In this document: piece after piece, positions 1-8,276 of the stretch
How the letters are laid out: every line of letters begins with the position of its first letter
Position numbering within the stretch: the first letter of the stretch is position 1
Origin: an uncultured Muribaculaceae bacterium
Lineage (GTDB): Bacteria; Bacteroidota; Bacteroidia; Bacteroidales; Muribaculaceae
Direction of reading: 5' to 3'
NCBI GenBank assembly: GCA_948788915.1
Contig: CAQFOZ010000036.1
Span: 1 to 23,429, forward strand
Length of the DNA stretch: 23,429 bases
Notes under the pieces: generated by a model
The model's input: only the letters and a program-made list of their open reading frames with translations
Databases searched by the model: none
Told to the model about the DNA's origin: nothing
Translations under genes and position numbers: made by a program

Positions 1-110
1 GGGCTATACCATCATGAATGAATAGTGTCAATAAGGAATAGCTGAGTAGTTACAAGGTAATGAAATTATTTAGATTATACATAAATATTTGATTTTATTT
101 ATTTAATGAT

Positions 111-134
111 AATAAATAGAGTAATAAATAGAGT
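111..134. repeat. 12-bp tandem duplication in AT-rich left edge
   Basis: The unit AATAAATAGAGT occurs twice head to tail (111-122 and 123-134). It lies in the very AT-rich stretch 1-154, which otherwise holds no gene, RNA or promoter that I can support. It is probably simple slippage in non-coding DNA. Confidence 0.6.
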
Positions 135-154
135 CAAATTGAACATATCGGAAG

Positions 155-206
155 TTTAAAAAATGTAAAAACATGAAGTGGCATCCCCTTGGTCGGAATG
201 CCACTT
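155..206 (-). terminator. Rho-independent terminator of the holB-galE unit
   Basis: A perfect 9-bp inverted repeat, AAGTGGCAT (176-184) and ATGCCACTT (198-206), has a 13-nt loop. Read on the minus strand, it is followed by a T-rich stretch (plus-strand A-runs at about 157-170). It lies 42 nt past the galE stop codon, so it is well placed to end the minus-strand transcript. Confidence 0.75.
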
Positions 207-247
207 TGCTTATCAGAAACAACTATGTCTTTATGTCCGTTAAAATA

Positions 248-1270
248 TTATTTTGAGATTTTCTGTTGCCAGGTCCAAGCGTTTTTCATTGTCTCGTCTA
301 CCGGCACTTCTGCCTTCCATCCGAGCACTTCATTGGCTTTTTTAGGATCTGCCCAGATTTTCTCTATGTCTCCTTCCCTGCGGTTGCCAATTTTGTGTGG
401 CACTTTGACACCTGTCGCACGTTCGAAAGAGGCTATCAGTTCAAGGACGGAAAGACCTCGACCTGTTCCGAGATTGAAGATCTCCACCGAATCTGTGTCG
501 TTGTTGTCAAGCATCCGTTTCATTGCTATGACATGCGCTTTAGCAAGATCCACCACATCAATGTAATCCCGAATGCAAGAACCGTCGGGGGTGTTGTAGT
601 CATCTCCGAATACAGTAAGCTCTTTACGGATTCCGGCAGCAGTCTGGGTCAGATAAGGAACCAGATTCTGCGGAACGCCAAGAGGAAGTTCTCCGATTTC
701 TGCCGACGGATGCGCACCGATCGGATTGAAATATCTTAGAAGAATACTTTTAATAGGTGCTCCAGAGCGGATATAGTCTTCAATTATTTCTTCTGAAATC
801 TGTTTGGTATTTCCATAAGGGGAAGTCGCCGGTTTTATCGGGGCACCCTCGTTTATAGGGTTGTGATCTGGTTCTCCATAAACAGTGCAGGAAGAAGAGA
901 ATACTATTCCCTTGACTCCATATTCCGGCATCAGTTCCAGAAGATTAATAAGAGTGTTAAGATTGTTCTTATAATAGAGCAACGGCTTCTGTACGGACTC
1001 ACCTACGGCCTTAGATGCCGCGAAGTTGATGATTCCCTTGATTCCGGGATTCTCATCGAAAAGTTTGCGGAGTGTGTTGATATCAGTGCAATCTCCTTCT
1101 ACAAAAACTGGACGAATGCCGGTAATTTTGTTAATACCGTCGAGAACTCCTATATTGGAGTTGGAGAGATTGTCAATAATCACCACCTCATAACCTGCGT
1201 TCTGTAGTTCGACAACAGTGTGGCTGCCGATATATCCGGTTCCTCCGGTAACTAATATTTTTGTTTTCAT
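248..1270 (-). CDS. galE: UDP-glucose 4-epimerase GalE
   Basis: Interconverts UDP-glucose and UDP-galactose with tightly bound NAD+ in the cytoplasm. It serves galactose use and supplies UDP-galactose for polysaccharide synthesis. The 340-residue length is normal for GalE. The Rossmann motif GGTGYIGS is at residues 9-16. The extended-SDR catalytic set is visible as the serines at 125-127 and the Y152-x3-K156 pair in SPYGNTK. RYFNPIGAHPSAEIGE follows, as in GalE, and then a C-terminal substrate domain containing RDYIDVVDLA. The gene starts 7 nt after the stop of the nucleotidyltransferase gene, so the two are surely cotranscribed. Together they suggest a shared sugar-nucleotide role. GalE-like enzymes can also act on N-acetylhexosamines, which the sequence alone does not settle. 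Confidence 0.95.
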   Translation of the reverse strand: MKTKILVTGGTGYIGSHTVVELQNAGYEVVIIDNLSNSNIGVLDGINKITGIRPVFVEGDCTDINTLRKLFDENPGIKGIINFAASKAVGESVQKPLLYYKNNLNTLINLLELMPEYGVKGIVFSSSCTVYGEPDHNPINEGAPIKPATSPYGNTKQISEEIIEDYIRSGAPIKSILLRYFNPIGAHPSAEIGELPLGVPQNLVPYLTQTAAGIRKELTVFGDDYNTPDGSCIRDYIDVVDLAKAHVIAMKRMLDNNDTDSVEIFNLGTGRGLSVLELIASFERATGVKVPHKIGNRREGDIEKIWADPKKANEVLGWKAEVPVDETMKNAWTWQQKISK

Positions 1271-1277
1271 AGTTTTA

Positions 1278-2177
1278 TTAAAATAATGGGGTCGGGTAAA
1301 CTCCTTCTTTTACGAGTTTAGCAAACTGTGCCACAGTTGCCGGGCGGTCAGCCGCATAAGTCACACCGAACCATTTTGAAGGAGTGCCTATTACTTTGAG
1401 ATCAATTGTGCCGTTGTTGATCAGATCGTTGACAACTGTGGGAATATAAAATTCAGACTTGAGCTCGTTCTGGTTCTCATTAAGGAATTTGATGAAAGCT
1501 TTTTCTGAATATTCAAAATAGTCGGGAGTGAAACCCCACATGTTCATGGATACATTAGCATCTTCCGGGAACGGTACTTCTTCTCCTTCTACAATCTGTA
1601 TCAGTTTCCCGTTCTTGCGTTCGATCCCATGACACTCGGTCACTCCTGTGAGATTTCCGTCGCTATTTACTTCGCATAAACCGCGGCTTACCCCTCCGTT
1701 TTCGCTAAGGGTGTTTTCAATATTGAAACCGATCATGCAATAACAGTTTTCTTTGCCTTCAACAGAACGAAGGAAATCACCCAGGAGCTGGAAACTTTCA
1801 GCCCCGTAGTAGTCATCGGCATTTATGACAGCGAAAGGCTCCTTAATCACATCTTTGCCCATAAGTACTGCATGGTTTGTGCCCCATGGTTTTGTGCGTT
1901 CCGGATTTGGCGAGAAACCTTCGGGAAGATTGTCGATGGACTGGAATACTACTTCCACCGGTACATGACCTTCATATTTAGAAATGATTTTTTCGCGGAA
2001 TTCCTGTTCGAAATCCTTGCGGATTACAAATACAATTTTTCCGAATCCTGCTCTTAAAGCGTCATAAACGGAATAATCCATGATTGTTTCTCCTGACGGG
2101 CCAAGTCCGTCCAATTGTTTTAGACCTCCGTAACGGCTACCCATACCGGCAGCAAGAATGAATAATGTTGGTTTCAT
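1278..2177 (-). CDS. Sugar-phosphate nucleotidyltransferase family protein
   Basis: A 299-residue GT-A-like nucleotidyltransferase that probably joins an NTP to a sugar phosphate to make an NDP-sugar. The nucleotide-binding signature LAAGMGSRYGGLK is at residues 8-20. PWGTNHAV is at 97-104, and the metal-binding NADDYYG at 119-125. The protein belongs to the same broad superfamily as RmlA and GalU but is not a clear member of either, so the nucleotide and sugar are unknown. It starts 30 nt after holB and ends 7 nt before galE, which suggests one transcript. The pairing with galE makes a UDP-hexose or related product plausible, but that is inference from context. A choline- or other non-sugar-phosphate substrate is a possible alternative. 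Confidence 0.85.
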   Translation of the reverse strand: MKPTLFILAAGMGSRYGGLKQLDGLGPSGETIMDYSVYDALRAGFGKIVFVIRKDFEQEFREKIISKYEGHVPVEVVFQSIDNLPEGFSPNPERTKPWGTNHAVLMGKDVIKEPFAVINADDYYGAESFQLLGDFLRSVEGKENCYCMIGFNIENTLSENGGVSRGLCEVNSDGNLTGVTECHGIERKNGKLIQIVEGEEVPFPEDANVSMNMWGFTPDYFEYSEKAFIKFLNENQNELKSEFYIPTVVNDLINNGTIDLKVIGTPSKWFGVTYAADRPATVAQFAKLVKEGVYPTPLF

Positions 2178-2207
2178 ATTATAATATTTAGATGATTTTA
2201 ATATGGT

Positions 2208-3341
2208 TTATTCAGGTTTCTTATGTATTAGAGGAATGATATACAGAAAAAGAGAGAAGAGGACGAGCTTTGAATTTCCGTTGCGCTGTATATGGTTTGA
2301 CGCGCTTTCAATCTGAGCTGTCAGCTCCTCTACGTTTCCTGTATGTATGAATGGAGAGAATTTGGAGGAGAACGCCTTTTCGCGTGCCGACATGGCATTC
2401 AGTTCGGGCACTTTGATGTTGTAAATGAAATTCTCTCTAACCATTCTGTTCATATAATCGAGAAATCTTCTGAGTTTTTCCCGTCCAAAACCTGCGGCAT
2501 TGTCACTTAATTTTTTAAGTACATCAGGTTTTTTTGCAAAAGCAGATCGCATAATGTTCTGGAACAACTCCTGGAACTCAGACCGTTCTCCCGAGTGTGT
2601 CGCAAATTGAACAGCCTTTGCCACACTTCCTTCCGCCAGGTGTGCTGCCTCGCGGGATGATTCCGGATCAAGATGATATTTACTTTCAATATAATTTGAA
2701 AGGTCATATTCTTCAACCGGAAGCATGTTGAATCTTCTGGTCCTTGAAGAGATTGTAGGGAGCACATCATTTTCAGAATTTGACACAAGAATGAATATAG
2801 TTCCTTCGGAAGGCTCTTCAATCACTTTAAGCAGCTTGTTTGCTGTTTCCACGGTCATCTTTTCAGGTAGCCAAATGATGATGAATTTATATTTTGATGA
2901 AAAAGAGGAATAGGAGTCAGACCGTACGATAAACTCAGCTTCTTCAACATGTATGGCTGGCTGAGAGTTGCCAGCGTCAATAATTTCAAGCCATCTTTCC
3001 GGTTCCATCAGGGGGGAGTCGTCCATCATCTCCCTCCATTTGTCTATGCGGTCGAGAGAAGAGACAATATTGTTGGCTTTACTTTTTACAATAGGATAGG
3101 AGAAATGTACATCGGGATGATTTAGCGACTGGTGCTGTCTGCACGACGGACACATTCCGCATGATTCACCGTCATGTCTGTTCTGACAATGTGCATATTG
3201 GGCGAATGCCCGTGCGGTCATCATCTTGCCGATGCCCGGTTGTCCGTACAGCATAATGGCATGCGGAACATTATCTGTGTCTACGAGTGCGCGCAGAGTA
3301 TCCTTGATATCCTTATTTCCGGGAATTTCATTAAACTTCAT
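2208..3341 (-). CDS. holB: DNA polymerase III delta' subunit
   Basis: Clamp-loader subunit of the replicative polymerase. It helps open the beta clamp and load it onto primed DNA. With the start used here the protein has 377 residues. The AAA+ fold shows a P-loop GQPGIGKM (33-40), a four-cysteine zinc module (C52, C61, C64, C67), a Walker B-like strand KFIIIWLPE (152-160), LLKVIEEP (170-177) and an SRT triplet (199-201) at the place of the usual SRC arginine-finger motif. An in-frame start 54 nt upstream adds 18 residues that do not look like the family. The start at 3341 gives the typical MKFNEIPGN beginning and sits just after a -7 promoter box. The intact P-loop is unlike the degenerate one of Escherichia coli delta', so a role with some ATP binding is possible. 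Confidence 0.92.
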   Translation of the reverse strand: MKFNEIPGNKDIKDTLRALVDTDNVPHAIMLYGQPGIGKMMTARAFAQYAHCQNRHDGESCGMCPSCRQHQSLNHPDVHFSYPIVKSKANNIVSSLDRIDKWREMMDDSPLMEPERWLEIIDAGNSQPAIHVEEAEFIVRSDSYSSFSSKYKFIIIWLPEKMTVETANKLLKVIEEPSEGTIFILVSNSENDVLPTISSRTRRFNMLPVEEYDLSNYIESKYHLDPESSREAAHLAEGSVAKAVQFATHSGERSEFQELFQNIMRSAFAKKPDVLKKLSDNAAGFGREKLRRFLDYMNRMVRENFIYNIKVPELNAMSAREKAFSSKFSPFIHTGNVEELTAQIESASNHIQRNGNSKLVLFSLFLYIIPLIHKKPE

Positions 3342-3346
3342 CAAAT

Positions 3347-3355
3347 GCAAAAATA
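3347..3355 (-). promoter_or_regulatory. Putative -7 box of the holB unit
   Basis: Read on the minus strand, this is TATTTTTGC, an exact match to the Bacteroidota TAnnTTTG -7 element plus the common following C. Only 6 nt separate the final G of the box from the A of the holB start codon. I see no TTTG -33 element at 19-21 nt. If the box is used, the mRNA would be leaderless or nearly so. Confidence 0.4.
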
Positions 3356-3409
3356 ATAAAAATTTTTTTGTATCTTGCACTCTCTTAATAAACAAATCGG
3401 CATCAAGAT

Positions 3410-4438
3410 ATGACTACAATTAATGAGATAAACAATAAACCATTGCTTACGGTTCTGGTTCCTTGCCATAATGAGGAGGGGAATATACAAAGTCTTTATA
3501 ATGCCCTGGACCATTTTTCTCATTCTGTTTATACGGTTGAAACAGATGGAAGAGAGGGGGGGAGCCTGGTGGATATCAACAATATGGATCTGGAGTTCTT
3601 GTTTGTAGATGACGGGAGCGTAGATTCAACTGTAGAAATGCTTGAACAATTAAGGAACCGGGATTCGAGAGTAAGTGTTGTGCGTTTGTCAAGAAATTTT
3701 GGAAAGGAGAATGCACTGCTTGCAGGAATGGATTTTGCCAAGGGAGATGCTGTGGTAATCATGGATGCTGATCTACAGGATCCGATCGAAGTTGTTCCTG
3801 AAATGATTTATTGGTGGAGACAAGGGTATGATGATGTATACGGTAAACGTATAAGCAGGGGTAAAGAAAGTTGGTTGAGAAAACGTCTATCACTCGCATT
3901 TTACGCACTGCTGAAAAAGATGAGCAATATTGATATTCTTCCTAATGTGGGGGATTTCAGATTACTTGACAGGAAATCGGTGGATGCTTTGCGTCAGTTG
4001 CGTGAGACCCAGCGTTATACAAAAGGATTGTACTGCTGGATAGGATTCAGGAAAAAAGAGGTTGCGTTTGACAGAGCCGACCGTCATGCAGGAAAATCGA
4101 GCTTCAATATGATGAAGTTGCTCAATCTTGCAGTAGAGGGGATAACGAGCTATACAACCACTCCGTTGCGTATCTCCATTGTGGCTGGTTTTCTGGTGTC
4201 GATTCTGGCGTTCTGTTATCTGATATTTATATTTATGAAAACATTGATATGGGGAGAGGCGGTAAGTGGTTTCCCTACTTTGATATGTGTTATTCTGTTT
4301 TTAGGGGGCATGCAACTGTTGGCGCTTGGAATAATTGGAGAATATGTTGGCAGGATATTCAATGAAACTAAAGGGAGAGCACCCTATGTGGTGGACAGTT
4401 ATAATTTTGAGGAAGGATGGAGCCGGAAGAGAAAATAA
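3410..4438 (+). CDS. GtrB/DPM-like polyprenyl-phosphate glycosyltransferase (GT2)
   Basis: Probably transfers a sugar from an NDP-sugar to undecaprenyl phosphate on the cytoplasmic face of the inner membrane, making a lipid-linked donor. The 342 residues carry the GT-A motifs VPCHNEEGN (17-25), VDDGS (66-70) and DADLQDP (119-125). GDFRLL (181-186) follows, then two C-terminal membrane helices (about 253-277 and 285-312), the usual architecture of GtrB/ArnC/dolichol-phosphate-mannose synthases. The segment between NEEGN and the VDDGS strand (about 38-60) looks about 15 residues longer than usual. A poor -7 box (TATCTTGC at 3371) lies upstream. The gene diverges from holB and leads a tightly packed run, and the next gene starts 22 nt inside its 3' end. 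The sugar is unknown. Confidence 0.87.
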   Translation: MTTINEINNKPLLTVLVPCHNEEGNIQSLYNALDHFSHSVYTVETDGREGGSLVDINNMDLEFLFVDDGSVDSTVEMLEQLRNRDSRVSVVRLSRNFGKENALLAGMDFAKGDAVVIMDADLQDPIEVVPEMIYWWRQGYDDVYGKRISRGKESWLRKRLSLAFYALLKKMSNIDILPNVGDFRLLDRKSVDALRQLRETQRYTKGLYCWIGFRKKEVAFDRADRHAGKSSFNMMKLLNLAVEGITSYTTTPLRISIVAGFLVSILAFCYLIFIFMKTLIWGEAVSGFPTLICVILFLGGMQLLALGIIGEYVGRIFNETKGRAPYVVDSYNFEEGWSRKRK

Positions 4439-5223
4439 AACTTCAGGTGCTCATAAGCACCTATGGCATAGAGGGGATAGAGAGATTGGCCTCAACATTT
4501 CATCCTCATATCGAAAGAATAGAATATTTGGTCAGTTGGCAATTGCCAGATAGCGATAGAGAAGTTCCGGAGGTTTTGACAAGACCAGATTTCAGAATAA
4601 TAAAAAACACGACGAGAGGTTTGTCCTGCAACCGGAATATTTCGCTGGATACGGCAACTGCTCCGGTCTGTCTCCTTTCTGATGATGATGTGGACTATGA
4701 CGAAGATGGATTAAAGAGGGTAATGGATATTTTTGATGAGAATCCGGATCTCGATATCGCAGCATTTGAATATGAGGGGGATGATAACAAGATATATCCT
4801 GCGGTAGAGATGGACTTAAAAAAACCGGCAAAGAGCTATTACATATCTTCGATTGAGCTTGCTTTTCGCAGGGATGTTGTTGTCAGGTCAGGTGTGAGAT
4901 TTGATGAGAGGTTTGGCGTCGGAGGCAGATTTATTGGAGGAGAAGAGGACATCTGGATTCACGGTCTGTTAAAAAATGGATTAAAAGGAAAATTCTTCCC
5001 GCAGGTCATAGCGTATCATAAAGGAACGACCACAGGGACGCGTCTGGCATCTACTCCGGAATATATCGAGAGTAAAGGAGCTGTCTTTAAACTGATTTAT
5101 CCATTCTCATGGCCGTTACGAATGCTTGTGCATGCATTAAGGAGCAAGAAAACCGGATGGAGGTTCGGAATATACCGCTATTGCAGAGAGTGGATTTCAG
5201 GTGTGTCGGAAGTGTCTAAATGA
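4417..5223 (+). CDS. Glycosyltransferase family 2 protein
   Basis: A soluble 268-residue GT-A glycosyltransferase, presumably cytoplasmic, adding a sugar to a growing glycan. Visible motifs are VLISTYG near the N-terminus, GLSCNRNISL (68-77), the metal-binding SDDDVD (88-93) and the acceptor-site FIGGEEDIW (172-180). A late histidine is at H201. The start codon is preceded by a good GAGGAAGG ribosome site and overlaps the upstream gene by 22 nt, so the two are translationally linked. No membrane segment is evident. A gene 6 nt downstream continues the unit. The donor and acceptor sugars cannot be read from the sequence. Confidence 0.82.
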   Translation: MEPEEKIKLQVLISTYGIEGIERLASTFHPHIERIEYLVSWQLPDSDREVPEVLTRPDFRIIKNTTRGLSCNRNISLDTATAPVCLLSDDDVDYDEDGLKRVMDIFDENPDLDIAAFEYEGDDNKIYPAVEMDLKKPAKSYYISSIELAFRRDVVVRSGVRFDERFGVGGRFIGGEEDIWIHGLLKNGLKGKFFPQVIAYHKGTTTGTRLASTPEYIESKGAVFKLIYPFSWPLRMLVHALRSKKTGWRFGIYRYCREWISGVSEVSK

Positions 5224-5229
5224 ATCGAA

Positions 5230-6765
5230 ATGAGAAGTAAAGAGTTAATATCATATTCCCCGCTTATTCTTTTGGTGAGCATTGTGCTTTTGCTCTCATT
5301 ACATATGCACTGGCAGGGAGATGCAGTGGCATTCTCATTTTTTATTCCAGCAGAGAATGAGGATTTTTCGTTTATCCCGCTAAAAAACATATGGGATATA
5401 TGGCCTTCTATGTGCAACCATTGGCACAATTCTACCGGACGTTTTTTCTCGCATTCCATAGTTCAGTTGTTCTGTGCATTCATAGGGAAGAAAGGTTTTG
5501 CCATATGCAACGCGGCAATATGGGCAACCCTGGTTCTTTTTATTCTGAGAATGGTTAAACTCAAGTCTCCAAGTTTCCACATGACGGCTTTGACCTCGCT
5601 GTTGTTATTGGTTGTGTTTTCTCCACTTAGTGATTTTAGGGAGCAGTCTTTCCCTTTTGAACCTCCGCACCAGATCAACTATGTCTGGATGGGGTTGTGG
5701 AATATGGTGTGGATATCTGTTTTTCTACGCAGGAATAATGAAAAATCAGATATTTTGAAGTTTTTTTTATTGGCCGTTTTTAGTTTCTTGGGAGGACAAG
5801 CAAACGAAGCTTTTTCCGTTCCGATTGGAGGGGCAATACTGATATATGCCGTATATCATAGGTTTAATCTGTCTCGTCGCCAGTATCTTATGGCGATATG
5901 TTATGGGATTGGCACATTTTTGGTGATTTTGGCTCCAGGTAATTACCAAAGGATGGGACATGGTGTTTCATTGTCGGTTTTACATGCAGCTGCCGGTTTG
6001 TTGCCAGGATTGCTTCTGCCGGCTGTGTGGGCTTTGTCTGTTTTGATACGCCGAGGCCAGACGAAAGGATCTTCTTGGTTGAAATTTGATTATAAATTAT
6101 TTTTTGCCACAGCAATTATAATAAATTATCTGTTGGGAATGGTTCTTGGCATGGGTTCCGGCATCCGGATGCTTACATGTGCCAATTTATTATTGATTGT
6201 CTTGATACTGATAAACCTGCATGATATCAAGTTTAATAGGCTTTTTACGATTGTGATAGCTCTTGGGATGCCGATTATAGGAGTTTGGAGATATGTCTCC
6301 ATCAGTAAGTTGAATGAAAAGAATGTTCTTATTGAAAGATTGTATCATGAATCTGCAGACGGAGTTGTGGTTCTTCCTGATGATTTGTTTTTGTATCAGG
6401 TTCGTGAATTTATAGTTCGTCCTCATCCATATATGATGCTGGAGAGATCTGTAAATCCATTGAAACCTAATATTGCAGTTCGTCCACGTTCCATGATGGA
6501 TCTGAATCTGGCTGTAGATACAAATTTGCTTTTACCTCTTTCAGACCAGGCATGGCTTATGATTCAGTCTCGTAAAAATCCGGCAGCCTTTATAATAGAG
6601 AAAACAGTTTTGCCAGACATGCTTAATCTTCCTATGTCGCCAAGACGTATGGATTGGAGTGATGAAAATGCGGTTTTTGACAGTACGGGTCTATGGCGTT
6701 CCGCCATTTATATAAACGAACGACCTTACCTGAAATCCAAAGTAAAAATGTATGAATCGGAATAA
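5230..6765 (+). CDS. Polytopic membrane protein, candidate GT-C glycosyltransferase (DUF6056-like)
   Basis: A 511-residue inner-membrane protein with about ten hydrophobic segments up to residue 350, followed by a hydrophilic C-terminal part of about 150 residues. The first extracytoplasmic loop holds QGDAVAFSF (acidic D31) and then NSTGR (67-71). Further on are NYVW (150-153), NEAFSVP (192-198) and APGNYQR (235-241). An acidic residue in the first outer loop and a late soluble domain are typical of GT-C enzymes that use polyprenyl-phosphate sugars. The residues also recall the DUF6056 family, from memory only. The next gene encodes a paralogue and overlaps it by 14 nt. An O-antigen polymerase or flippase are alternatives. 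Catalysis is inferred, not shown. Confidence 0.7.
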   Translation: MRSKELISYSPLILLVSIVLLLSLHMHWQGDAVAFSFFIPAENEDFSFIPLKNIWDIWPSMCNHWHNSTGRFFSHSIVQLFCAFIGKKGFAICNAAIWATLVLFILRMVKLKSPSFHMTALTSLLLLVVFSPLSDFREQSFPFEPPHQINYVWMGLWNMVWISVFLRRNNEKSDILKFFLLAVFSFLGGQANEAFSVPIGGAILIYAVYHRFNLSRRQYLMAICYGIGTFLVILAPGNYQRMGHGVSLSVLHAAAGLLPGLLLPAVWALSVLIRRGQTKGSSWLKFDYKLFFATAIIINYLLGMVLGMGSGIRMLTCANLLLIVLILINLHDIKFNRLFTIVIALGMPIIGVWRYVSISKLNEKNVLIERLYHESADGVVVLPDDLFLYQVREFIVRPHPYMMLERSVNPLKPNIAVRPRSMMDLNLAVDTNLLLPLSDQAWLMIQSRKNPAAFIIEKTVLPDMLNLPMSPRRMDWSDENAVFDSTGLWRSAIYINERPYLKSKVKMYESE

Positions 6766-8248
6766 GCGAGAAACACGGTTAAATATACTTCCTCTTTTAT
6801 TGATTTTATTTATCGGAATTGCCTATACGGCTATTGGATTTATGATTCCACCGGTGGGTGATGATCTGGGATTTATAGAGACATTCCGGTCGCAGAACGA
6901 TTGCTGGTATGCTTTCCCGAGATATGTCTACCGCGCATGGCTATGGAACAATGCCAGAATGGCTGATATGTTGAACCCCATTGGCTATGAGCTGATTCCG
7001 GACTGGCTGCAGGCCGTCAGCAACGGGTTTGTAGTAGGACTGATGTATTTGCTTGCCATAAAGCTTTCGATTAAATTCAATCGCAGGTCTCCGCTCTTTG
7101 CGACATTGATAGTTTTTATTCTGACTTTTGCGATGCGTTGGGATGGGATATGGATGGAGTATAATACATTTTATAATTATGTATGGAGTTCGGCTTTTAT
7201 AATGGCATCACTGGGTTTCCTGTTCTCGGGGTATTCTCAGAAAGGGAAATGGTACTGGTGGCTGATGCTTCCATTCTGTTTTATTTCGGCAGCCATGCAT
7301 GAAGCGTCAGGAGTCCCATTGTCGATCTCATTATGCGTTATGCTGATGCTTACTTCTTTTTATAAAGAGGCTTACCTGTTAAGACGTTTGACTCTGATTG
7401 CCATGATTGCAGGGGGATTGTTCCCGCTTACATCTCCGGCCTCATATCAGCGCATCGGAAGCATGCTTCAGCCGGAACCGGTGTTAACGATAATATTGGG
7501 CTCGGCTATTTTTGTTGTGATATTGATATTAGTTATTGTCTGTCTTCTGATATTCCGTAAACAGCTTCTTAAATCATTAGTCAGGTCTACATGGATTGTT
7601 TTTGTCGGTATTGCCATATTGTCATCCTGTTTTATGCTGTTAAGCGGATTTGGCGGACGGACAGGATGGTTTGCGCAACTGTTTGCCGTTATAGCGATTT
7701 TTCAGGTTGCGGATAGATTGAATATAAAGATAGGCAGATATGCGGGATTGACGGTTTCAATGATATTATCCTGTCTGATAATTTTTCATATATGGCAAGT
7801 GACGGCATGGCAGTATCGCCTTTCCGACGAAACTCGTAGTGTGATTTCGGAGTATAAGAAATCTACAGACGGTATTGTGTATTTTGACTATACATCGGAC
7901 AGAGATTTGCCATGGTATTTGCTGCGTAAGAATCACGGAGTCCCTGATGATGACGACTCGTATTACCGTTACCGGATGCGTCTCCATTATGGGAATGGCA
8001 AGCAACTGGTCGTTCTGCCGGTTGCGTTTTGTCCGATACCTGATTCTCTGTCCGGATTTTTGATTCATGGTGATTTTATATTAACAGACAAGTGTCCGGT
8101 AGAAACATATGGAGATACAATTGTCAGTATGTTTCCGAGAAAACTTACCGTCTGTGAGGGTAAAGAATTTATAATAAATTCTTTCCGGTATAAGGACAGG
8201 GAACTTTATTTGCTTTCTCTGATGGATCGTGATCGTGGAGAAAAATGA
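6752..8248 (+). CDS. Paralogous polytopic membrane protein, candidate GT-C glycosyltransferase (DUF6056-like)
   Basis: A 498-residue inner-membrane protein with the same layout as its upstream neighbour: a first helix (about 11-31), an outer loop with VGDDLGF (D37, D38), NAR (67-69), NYVW (142-145), HEASGVP (183-189) and SPASYQR (228-234). Then come more helices to about residue 365 and a hydrophilic tail of about 130 residues. The motif order and spacing match the upstream protein closely although overall identity is low, so the pair looks like an old tandem duplication. Its start codon lies inside the upstream gene (14-nt overlap). It carries a DD pair where the upstream copy has DA, closer to the classical GT-C metal-binding motif. 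Function is inferred from this and from the lipid-carrier glycosyltransferase two genes upstream. Confidence 0.7.
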   Translation: MNRNKRETRLNILPLLLILFIGIAYTAIGFMIPPVGDDLGFIETFRSQNDCWYAFPRYVYRAWLWNNARMADMLNPIGYELIPDWLQAVSNGFVVGLMYLLAIKLSIKFNRRSPLFATLIVFILTFAMRWDGIWMEYNTFYNYVWSSAFIMASLGFLFSGYSQKGKWYWWLMLPFCFISAAMHEASGVPLSISLCVMLMLTSFYKEAYLLRRLTLIAMIAGGLFPLTSPASYQRIGSMLQPEPVLTIILGSAIFVVILILVIVCLLIFRKQLLKSLVRSTWIVFVGIAILSSCFMLLSGFGGRTGWFAQLFAVIAIFQVADRLNIKIGRYAGLTVSMILSCLIIFHIWQVTAWQYRLSDETRSVISEYKKSTDGIVYFDYTSDRDLPWYLLRKNHGVPDDDDSYYRYRMRLHYGNGKQLVVLPVAFCPIPDSLSGFLIHGDFILTDKCPVETYGDTIVSMFPRKLTVCEGKEFIINSFRYKDRELYLLSLMDRDRGEK

Positions 8249-8276
8249 AAAATTTATCAAACAGCAGGAATCTATT

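Noticed and set aside
189..739. Plus-strand frames over the 3' half of galE
   Set aside because: They overlap the conserved GalE frame completely and include the terminator region.
3342..3395. 18-residue N-terminal extension of HolB
   Set aside because: It would begin upstream of a -7 box, and its sequence does not fit the family. The typical start is at 3341.
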